Positions 57,739-64,000 of a stretch of DNA of 64,000 nucleotides are shown in pieces. A program made the position numbers and the translations under genes. A model generated the notes under the pieces. That model saw nothing but the letters and a program-made list of their open reading frames with translations, was not told the DNA's origin and did no database searches. Origin of the DNA: Comamonas testosteroni (GTDB lineage: Bacteria > Pseudomonadota > Gammaproteobacteria > Burkholderiales > Burkholderiaceae_C). Each line of letters begins with the position of its first letter. The stretch's first letter is position 1. The stretch lies in contig NZ_CP129672.1 of the NCBI RefSeq assembly GCF_030505195.1, positions 3,816,501-3,880,500 of the forward strand, in the 5' to 3' direction.

Positions 57739-60327
57739 TCAGAAGTCGTAGCGCGCACTGACTTGTACGCTGCGTGGCGTGCCGTACATGCCCGAATACC
57801 ACCAGCCCGACATGGCCGCAATGTACTTGCGGTCAAACAGGTTGTTCACGTTCAGGCTCAGCGCGAGCTGGTCATTGACCTGGTAGCGCGCCATCAGGCC
57901 GACCACGGCATAAGCGCCCTGGCGAGCGGTGGCTTCTTTGCCGATTTGCCAGATTTCGCCGGTGTAGGAGATGCCGCTGTTCCAGTTCACACCGCCACCC
58001 ACCGTGAGCCTGCGCCATTCGCCTGGCATGCGGTACGTGGTCCACAAGCGGGCCATGTGGCGGGGAAAGGTGGTGTTGATGCGAACACCCTTGTCATCTT
58101 TTGAGGCGCTGAAGTTGTAGGACGCTGTGATGGCCCAGTCGGCTGTGATGGCACCATTGACCTCCAGGTCGATACCGTGGGTTTTGGCACCCTTGATGGG
58201 GCGAGAGGCGGTATCGGTGGTGCCTGGAATGAACTGCCCAGGGTCGTCGGCGGCCAGATTGTCCTGGCGGATCTGGTAGATGGCCGCGCTGCTGTTCATG
58301 CGTCCGCCCAGCCAGTCGCTTTTGATGCCGGCCTCATAGGTATTGCCTTCCTGCGGGTCAAGAAAGGCACCATTGCGATCCCGTGCGGTCTGGGGGTTGT
58401 AAATCGTGGAGTAGCTGGCGTACAGGGTGTGCTGCGGGTTCAGGGTGTAGACCAGACCGGCATAGGGGGTGAATATGCGGTTTTCCGACGCCGGCGAGTT
58501 GGAGTAGTAGCCGCTGGTGTTGGTGGTGACGTAGTCACTGCGATAGTTCATCAACTTGCCGCCGACGATCAGCTTGAGGCTGTCGGCGAGCGCAAAGCGG
58601 CCGGCACCATAGACGCTGCTCTGGCTGCGGGTGCTGTCATAGACCACGGTGGGGTTGTTAAATACGGGCTTGCCGTTGTTGTCCCATTGGTAGATGTTGA
58701 CGGGCTTGCCGCGCAGCCCGCTCACATCCAGGCTGCCGTCGGTGTAGCTTTGGAAGCTGGTGTGGTCCATGCCAAAAACCAGTTCATGCTCGCGGCCGGC
58801 CAGCATGATGGGGCCGCGCACATGGATGTCAAAGGTCTTGTTGCGCAAGCGGTAGTCGCGTCGTTCGGCATTCAGTTTCAGACCATCGCCGGTGACAGGG
58901 TCAAATGGAGCTGCATTGACGGCCAGGTATACGGCGTCTTCCCGCTGAGAGGAGCGCAGATGGTTGACCGAGAACTTGAGCTTCCAGTGTTCCGTCAGCG
59001 ACTGCTCCAGCGCCGCAAAGGCGGTGGTCGAGTTGGTGTTGAAGCGGTTATGGCGGCTGGCGCTGTTGAACGAGGTGGGGAACTGGTTTTGCAGGCCCTC
59101 GCTGTTGAATAGCGGAAAACCCAGATAGGACATGGAGCCCTGTGCGCGGTTGCGCTGGTGATCCAGTCCGGCGGTGAGCTTCAAGGTCGATGTCAGATCG
59201 GCCTGTATCACGCCATACAGCACGTCTTTTTTCTTGCTGTAGAAGTCGATATGGCTGTCGGCATCCTGGTGCACGCCCACAAAGCGCCCGCGCACTGTGC
59301 CTGCTTCGTTCAGCGGGGAGGAGATGTCGACCATGGCCCGGCGGTTGCCAAAGGAGCCCACGCTGGCTTCGGCTGAGGCCTGAAACTGCTCGGTAGGCTT
59401 TTTGCGCACCAGGTTGACGATGCCCGAGGGGTCGCCAGCGCCCGTGGTCAGGCCGGATGCGCCGCGCAGCACTTCCACACGGTCATACAGGGCCATGTCG
59501 GCAATGCTCTGGGTGGGCAGCGCGTCCAGGCCCAGAAACTCGGAATGGGTGCTGACCCCATCGATCTGGTAGTTGCTGATGGCATAGCCGCGTGCGTTGG
59601 CATTGGTACGTTCGGTGCCCAGCACCGAGGTGCTGATGCCGGGGGTGCGCATCAGCACCTCGTTGATGGTGGTGAGGTTCTCATCCTCCATGCGTTGCTT
59701 GGTGATCACGCTGACCGACTGGGGCGTGTCGCGCAGGCTCAAGGCAAGTCCTGTGGACAGGCTGCTAGGGCCTTGGGCGGTGTAGGAGCCCGTACCTTCG
59801 GTGGTGCCCGAGTGGTCGGCATGGGCGGTGACCCGCACTTCTGCCAAGGCATGCTCGGCCGAGCTCGCCCCTGCAGCGGCGGTGCCGGAGGCGGGCGTTG
59901 CCACGCTGTCTTGCAAAACGGTGAGGGTGCCGTTCGGGGTGCTGACCAGTCGCAAGCCGCTGCCTGCCAGCGCAATCTGTGCTGCATGTTCCACGCTGTA
60001 GCTGCCTTGAACGGCCGGCGCGCGCTTGCCTGCGAGCAAGGCGGGGCTGGCGCTGATGCTGCGCAGGCCCAGGCGGGCGATACGCGACAAGGTCTCGTCC
60101 AGCGCAGCGGCTGGCAGGTTCCAGCTGATGGCCTTGGTGGACTGAGCGGATGCCTGAGCGGTCTTGGCGCTGCCTGGTGCAGGCTCGGCAGATTGCGCAT
60201 GGGCGCTGGAAAACGTGGCCAGCGAGCAGACCATGGCGATGGGCAAGAGCATGGAAGGAGGGCGTTGCAGGCCGTTTTCGCGGTGCGCCGGCGCAGGGGA
60301 ATGGGTGAGATCGTCAAGGAGGGCCAT
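57739..60327 (-). CDS. TonB-dependent siderophore receptor with STN signalling domain
   Basis: 862 residues. Signal peptide (MLLPIAMVCSLATFSSAHA), then an STN secretin/TonB short N-terminal domain at about 75-135 (LPAAALDETLSRIARLGLRS), a plug with a LRDTPQSVSVITKQRMEDEN-type start, and a 22-strand barrel ending in F (VQVSARYDF). Imports a ferric siderophore across the outer membrane and signals its presence to the adjacent FecR. Confidence 0.95.
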   Translation of the reverse strand: MALLDDLTHSPAPAHRENGLQRPPSMLLPIAMVCSLATFSSAHAQSAEPAPGSAKTAQASAQSTKAISWNLPAAALDETLSRIARLGLRSISASPALLAGKRAPAVQGSYSVEHAAQIALAGSGLRLVSTPNGTLTVLQDSVATPASGTAAAGASSAEHALAEVRVTAHADHSGTTEGTGSYTAQGPSSLSTGLALSLRDTPQSVSVITKQRMEDENLTTINEVLMRTPGISTSVLGTERTNANARGYAISNYQIDGVSTHSEFLGLDALPTQSIADMALYDRVEVLRGASGLTTGAGDPSGIVNLVRKKPTEQFQASAEASVGSFGNRRAMVDISSPLNEAGTVRGRFVGVHQDADSHIDFYSKKKDVLYGVIQADLTSTLKLTAGLDHQRNRAQGSMSYLGFPLFNSEGLQNQFPTSFNSASRHNRFNTNSTTAFAALEQSLTEHWKLKFSVNHLRSSQREDAVYLAVNAAPFDPVTGDGLKLNAERRDYRLRNKTFDIHVRGPIMLAGREHELVFGMDHTSFQSYTDGSLDVSGLRGKPVNIYQWDNNGKPVFNNPTVVYDSTRSQSSVYGAGRFALADSLKLIVGGKLMNYRSDYVTTNTSGYYSNSPASENRIFTPYAGLVYTLNPQHTLYASYSTIYNPQTARDRNGAFLDPQEGNTYEAGIKSDWLGGRMNSSAAIYQIRQDNLAADDPGQFIPGTTDTASRPIKGAKTHGIDLEVNGAITADWAITASYNFSASKDDKGVRINTTFPRHMARLWTTYRMPGEWRRLTVGGGVNWNSGISYTGEIWQIGKEATARQGAYAVVGLMARYQVNDQLALSLNVNNLFDRKYIAAMSGWWYSGMYGTPRSVQVSARYDF

Positions 60328-60454
60328 GGTGTCAGGTGTCCGGTCGTTGCTGTGAAATGTCTGGTTTCACTAGCTATGTGCAACGAGCACCTGAAAACCC
60401 CTCAGGCATTGAATTTTTTTCGGAATATGGACGCAGGCGGCGGTGCGGGATTTT

Positions 60455-61447
60455 TTACGAGCCACTTTCGCTCATTTCAATCACCGTAAGCCAAGAGCCC
60501 CATTGGCGAATCTGTATCGGGTGGGTGTTGACCAGGTCTTGCAGCATCTGCTGGGGTTGAGCCAGGGAGAAGACACCGAAGATGCGCACCCGAGCGGCTT
60601 GTGGGCTGATGCGGATGATTCCGGTCTGGTAGGGGCGCAGCGCCTCTATCACTTCGCCCAGAGATTGATCGCGAACACTGATGACCCCGTCGACCCATGC
60701 CGCGGGATCCATAGGTTCTGTTTCTATGGGAGTGATCTGATTGGCGTCCATCCAGGCGCTTTGACCTTCATGCAGTGTGTGCAGCTGGCCGTTTGGGAGG
60801 CTCAGGCGAACGCTGTGTTCGCTGACATGCACCAGCGTTCCGCCTTGTGTCTGGCGCACCATGAAGCGCGTACCAAGCGCCTGTGCATGCCCTTGCGCGC
60901 TTTGTACGACAAAGGGGCGAAAGGGCGCAGCAGCAGCCTCGGCCTGCACATGCACCATGAGGGCGCCTTCTCTCAGGTGCACCAGGCGCTGAGCGTCATT
61001 GAAGGCAATGTCTATGGCGGAGCGGGCATCCAGCACAATCTCGCTGCCATCGGGCAGGCAATGCTTGAGGCGCTGCGCCGTTCCCGTGCGCAGGTCGGCG
61101 GCCAACGTGGTCAGCGGTGTCTGGCGATGCACCATCCAGCCCGCTGTGGCGCTGGCTACCAGGGCGGCAAGGCCGCCACCGAGTAATTTTCGTCTGCGAG
61201 CGGCCGTAGGGATCGGGGCCAGCAGTGCCTGAATACCCAGTGCGGTATGGCCGCTGCCATCGTGGCGCATCTGGGTTGATGCCGTGCCCATGCTGCTGGA
61301 CAGGCGTTGCTGCAACAAGGCCCAGGCCTGTGCATGGAGTGGCGACTGGTGCAGCCACAGTTCGAAGGCCTGCCTCTGCGTCTCGCTGACGCGGCCGGAA
61401 TCCAGCGTGATCAGCCAGTCAATGGCTTGCTCTGTGTTGCGGTCCAT
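60455..61447 (-). CDS. FecR family anti-sigma factor
   Basis: 330 residues. Cytoplasmic N-terminus (AIDWLITLDSGRVSETQRQA, FELWLHQSPLHAQAWALLQ), one helix at about 93-112, then a periplasmic FecR domain (LAADLRTGTAQRLKHCLPDG, RLVHLREGALMVHVQ) and an STN-like C-terminus. Relays receptor signal to the sigma factor. Starts 8 bases after fecI. Confidence 0.93.
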   Translation of the reverse strand: MDRNTEQAIDWLITLDSGRVSETQRQAFELWLHQSPLHAQAWALLQQRLSSSMGTASTQMRHDGSGHTALGIQALLAPIPTAARRRKLLGGGLAALVASATAGWMVHRQTPLTTLAADLRTGTAQRLKHCLPDGSEIVLDARSAIDIAFNDAQRLVHLREGALMVHVQAEAAAAPFRPFVVQSAQGHAQALGTRFMVRQTQGGTLVHVSEHSVRLSLPNGQLHTLHEGQSAWMDANQITPIETEPMDPAAWVDGVISVRDQSLGEVIEALRPYQTGIIRISPQAARVRIFGVFSLAQPQQMLQDLVNTHPIQIRQWGSWLTVIEMSESGS

Positions 61448-61454
61448 GGATCAA

Positions 61455-61967
61455 TCAATGCGCAGGGGACTGCGGCATCTGCATGAGCTGCATCAATGCC
61501 TGCTTCATGTAGCGCTCCACGGTGGCGACAGACAGGCACATGAGCTCGGCAATTTCTGCATGTTTCAGATCTTCGAGGCGGCGCAGCAGAAACACTTGGC
61601 GAACCTTGGGCGACAGGCCCTCCATCCACTGATCCACCGCTTCTATGGCTTCGCGAACCAGCGCATAGTCTTCGGGCGAGGGCGCGACTTCCTCGGGCAG
61701 CGTGGCCAGTGCATCCAGCCAGGCTTGCTCGAGTTCCCGCCTGCGCCAGAAGTGGTAGAGCACCCGCTGGGCCAAGGTGGTCAGATAGGCCTTGGGTTCA
61801 CGAATGGCATGCACCTGCTGCGCTGCGATCACTCTGACAAACGTGTCTTGGGTCAGATCTGCAGCCTGATGCGTATTACCCAGTCTGCGCAGCAGCCAGC
61901 TCTGCAGCCAGGCATGGTGATCGACATAGAGCGTGTGCACCGGGTCCGCTGCAGGCTGTGAAGACAT
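61455..61967 (-). CDS. FecI family ECF sigma factor
   Basis: 170 residues. Region 2 (LRRLGNTHQAADLTQDTFVR, then VIAAQQVHAIREPKAYLTTL) and region 4 (LSPKVRQVFLLRRLEDLKHA, EIAELMCLSVATVERYMKQA) of ECF sigma factors. Drives the downstream receptor in iron limitation. A Fur-box-like site lies just upstream. Confidence 0.94.
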   Translation of the reverse strand: MSSQPAADPVHTLYVDHHAWLQSWLLRRLGNTHQAADLTQDTFVRVIAAQQVHAIREPKAYLTTLAQRVLYHFWRRRELEQAWLDALATLPEEVAPSPEDYALVREAIEAVDQWMEGLSPKVRQVFLLRRLEDLKHAEIAELMCLSVATVERYMKQALMQLMQMPQSPAH

Positions 61968-61983
61968 GGGTTAATAGAGTTGC

Positions 61984-62004
61984 AAATGAGAACTCTTCGC
62001 ATTC
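61984..62004 (-). promoter_or_regulatory. Fur-box-like operator upstream of fecI
   Basis: An inverted repeat, GAATGCGAA and AAATGAGAA (7 of 9 positions mirrored) around a 3-base centre, 17 bases before the start codon. It resembles the NAT(A/G)AT-type Fur site, and the downstream genes are iron uptake genes. Confidence 0.55.
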
Positions 62005-62121
62005 TATATTTTTGTGAGAATGCCTGCAAAACACTGTGTCACCCGTTCCGTCACTTACTCTTGGGGCGCCAAGCCGCCTGCGGCAACCAGGCTTGCAAGC
62101 CCATCCATCGTCAACAGTGGA

Positions 62122-62802
62122 TTACATGAGGCCCTGCGTGGCCATGGAAAGCGCAGCGCCAGGCGCCACGATCACATGGTCCAGCACCCTGACATCAATC
62201 AGCGCCAGAGCCGATTGGAGGGTGGCGGTCAGCGATTTGTCTGCGCTGCTGGGCTGTACCTGCCCGCTGGGGTGGTTGTGCGCCAAAATAACGGCCGCCG
62301 CATGATGTTGCAGCGCGCGCAAAGCCACTTCTCTGGGGTACACCGAGGTTTGTGTGAGCGTTCCGCGAAACAGCTCTTCCATCGCGATCAACCGGTTCTG
62401 ACTGTCCAGAAACAGCACTGCAAACACCTCATGGTGCTTGGCGGCCAGGTGTAGTTGCAGAAAATGAGTCACTTCCTCGGGCGAGCCGAACACGTCGCGC
62501 TCGCGCAGCTGCTGTGCGGTGGCACGGCGGGCCAGCTCCAGCACGGCCAGCAGCTCGGCGCGCTTGGCGGGGCCCAGTCCTTTGACGGCACGCAAATCCT
62601 GGTAGCTGGCGGCCAGCAGCCCGGCCAGTCCCCCGGTGCCCGGCAGATTGAGCAGCTCATCGGCCATCTGCAACACCGTCTTGCCGGCCATGCCGGTGCG
62701 CAAAACAATGGCCAGCAGCTCCGCATCTGACAGTGCGGCCGCACCCCGCTGCGCGAGCTTTTCGCGCGGCTGGGAATCCAGGGGCAGGTCTTTGATGGAC
62801 AT
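62122..62802 (-). CDS. radC: RadC family JAB-domain protein
   Basis: 226 residues from the ATG at 62802. N-terminal helix-hairpin-helix ([20 protein letters not shown]) and a C-terminal MPN/JAB metal site with HNHPSG at 175-180 and a downstream D-x-x-x-D-H-V-I. The biochemical role of RadC remains unsettled. Confidence 0.95.
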   Translation of the reverse strand: MSIKDLPLDSQPREKLAQRGAAALSDAELLAIVLRTGMAGKTVLQMADELLNLPGTGGLAGLLAASYQDLRAVKGLGPAKRAELLAVLELARRATAQQLRERDVFGSPEEVTHFLQLHLAAKHHEVFAVLFLDSQNRLIAMEELFRGTLTQTSVYPREVALRALQHHAAAVILAHNHPSGQVQPSSADKSLTATLQSALALIDVRVLDHVIVAPGAALSMATQGLM

Positions 62803-62916
62803 GGGCGTCAGTGCTCGCTTGCACAAGGCGGGGAGGGGCGGGCCGGCCATCTCAACGCAGCCACGAAGAGGTTATAGGCTCGCTCTTACAATGCAGCCCA
62901 GTTTATCGGGACTTTC

Positions 62917-63387
62917 ATGACCACAAGCGCAACCCCTTCGGATCTGCCCGTCGTGCAGGCAGGCTCTTTTCTCACGCTGCATTACCGCCTGGCCGGCCCG
63001 GCTGGCGATGTGATCAATACCTTCAACGAAAAGCCGGCGACGCTGTCGCTGGGTGCGGGCGAGCTGTCGCCGGCCATGGAAGACAAGCTGATCGGCCTGG
63101 CCGAGGGCACGCACACCACTTTCGAGCTGCCCGCAGGCGAGGCTTTTGGCGAGCGCAATGCCGACATGATGCAATGGGTGGCCCGCAAGCTGATGAACGA
63201 GCTCGGCGACCCGCATGAGCAATACACCGCTGGCGATGTGGTGCAGTTCCCCACACCCGACGGCCTGGGCAGCTATGCCGGTGCTGTGGTTCAGGTGCGC
63301 GAGGACGGCGCCGTGCTGTTCGACTTCAACCACCCGCTGGCCGGCCAGCCCGTGACGTTTGAAGTGAAGCTGATCGGGGTGCTCTGA
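62917..63387 (+). CDS. fkpB: FKBP-type peptidyl-prolyl isomerase (SlpA/FkpB-like)
   Basis: 156 residues. SFLTLHYRLAGPAGDVINTF, then TLSLGAGELSPAMEDKLIGL, and AVLFDFNHPLAGQPVTFEVK are typical of SlpA/FkpB, with an inserted IF-like chaperone flap. It precedes ispH, as in many proteobacteria. Confidence 0.94.
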   Translation: MTTSATPSDLPVVQAGSFLTLHYRLAGPAGDVINTFNEKPATLSLGAGELSPAMEDKLIGLAEGTHTTFELPAGEAFGERNADMMQWVARKLMNELGDPHEQYTAGDVVQFPTPDGLGSYAGAVVQVREDGAVLFDFNHPLAGQPVTFEVKLIGVL

Positions 63388-63551
63388 AATGACACACCCC
63401 CTGAGCTGCTGCGCAGCTTCCCCCTTCAAGGGGGACGACGGCCTTTGCTGCGGGGCGGCCCTTGCTGCGGTCGGCCCGTGCCGCCGTCCCGCGCTTCAAG
63501 CGCGCCAGTGTCATGCCGTTCGAGTGGTGCGTAGCGCCAGGGGGGATTGAA
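63388..63551. repeat. GC-rich intergenic repeat region before ispH
   Basis: 164 bases with tcccccttcaaggggga (63,417-63,433), a perfect 8-base stem, and further GC inverted repeats. Such elements recur between genes in this bacterial group. No gene seen. Confidence 0.5.
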
Positions 63552-64000
63552 ATGGTGGGAGCCAAGGAAGTCCTGCTGGCCGAGCCGCGCGGCTTTTGCG
63601 CCGGGGTGGATCGCGCCATCGAAATCGTGGAGCGGGCGCTGGCCAAGTTCGGCGCGCCCATCTATGTGCGCCACGAGATCGTGCACAACACCTTTGTGGT
63701 CAACGACCTCAAGGCCAAGGGCGCGATCTTCATCGAGGAGCTGGACGAAGTGCCGCCCGGCGCCACGCTGATCTTCTCGGCCCATGGCGTCTCCAAGGCC
63801 GTGCAGCAGGAGGCCGAGCGCCGCGGCTTTGCCATCTTCGATGCGACCTGTCCACTGGTCACCAAGGTGCATGTGGAAGTCGCCAAGCTGGCCAAGGAAG
63901 GCTACGAGTTCCTCATGATCGGCCACAAGGGCCATCCGGAAGTCGAAGGCACCATGGGCCAGCTCTCCGAAGGCATTCACCTGGTCGAGGACGAGGGCGA
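63552..64000 (+). CDS. ispH: 4-hydroxy-3-methylbut-2-enyl diphosphate reductase, 5' part
   Basis: The last enzyme of the MEP isoprenoid pathway, an iron-sulphur protein that makes IPP and DMAPP. 149 residues are visible before the window ends. [20 protein letters not shown] holds the first cluster Cys, [12 protein letters not shown] and [10 protein letters not shown] the active-site His residues, and [12 protein letters not shown] the second Cys. Confidence 0.97.
   Translation, partial: MVGAKEVLLAEPRGFCAGVDRAIEIVERALAKFGAPIYVRHEIVHNTFVVNDLKAKGAIFIEELDEVPPGATLIFSAHGVSKAVQQEAERRGFAIFDATCPLVTKVHVEVAKLAKEGYEFLMIGHKGHPEVEGTMGQLSEGIHLVEDEG

Noticed and set aside
1..64000. CRISPR arrays, tRNA and rRNA genes
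   Set aside because: No evenly spaced direct repeats and no recognisable tRNA or rRNA segments were seen. A covariance-model search would be decisive.

Overview
The window is a high-GC chromosome segment that looks like a betaproteobacterium of the Comamonadaceae, most likely Comamonas or a close relative. This rests on codon style, the LemA/M48, FecIRA, FkpB-IspH and RadC neighbourhood, and the class of prophage; no rRNA or housekeeping marker is present to fix the species.

Bases 1 to about 40,070 are most of a temperate siphophage prophage with an HK97-type head and a lambda-type tail. Its left end and integrase lie outside the window. The left arm (1-6,450, minus strand) is an early leftward operon. 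From its promoter outward it runs: a long leader, two tiny membrane proteins, RdgC, two DUF1566/C-type-lectin-like proteins, a reverse transcriptase of the diversity-generating retroelement (DGR) type, a repeat-rich cytosine methyltransferase, and a gene cut by the window edge. The immunity region (6,500-8,740) holds a CI-type repressor, a small two-helix membrane protein and a 322-residue protein of unknown function. It is flanked by two divergent, 42-base identical promoter/operator elements taken here as pL and pR. The rightward early arm (8,741-13,700) carries Cro-like, CII-like and Rha/KilAC regulators, a replication initiator with helix-turn-helix, a DnaC-like loader and small DNA-metabolism genes. 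After a gap with two terminators come HNH, terminase, portal, ClpP-like protease, capsid, connector and tail genes. These include a GGGAAAA programmed -1 frameshift that makes the G/GT chaperones, then tape measure, M, L, K, I, J, side fibres, three membrane (holin-like) proteins, an endolysin and nested Rz/Rz1, closed by a strong bidirectional terminator at 40,029-40,066.

Bases 40,300-64,000 are host chromosome: a deaminase, a TauE/SafE permease, a YbbP-like permease, LysR plus MFS plus truncated haemoglobin, and a CpdB-like lipoprotein nucleotidase. An AT-rich insert (50,792-54,983) follows. It contains an acyl-CoA synthetase gene split cleanly by an IS5-family element (4-base target duplication), a decayed second transposase, and then the 3' stub of a second cpdB copy. 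Beyond it are lemA and an M48 protease, an Smr protein, a FecI-FecR-TonB receptor set, radC, an FKBP-type isomerase and the start of ispH.

The most interesting part is the left arm. A DGR-like reverse transcriptase is coupled to a DUF1566 target inside the phage early operon, away from the tail fibres, and its probable template repeat is embedded in the 3' end of a coding-looking paralogue of the target. The second point of interest is the CI-linked membrane/unknown pair in the lambda rex position. No tRNA, rRNA or CRISPR array was seen.
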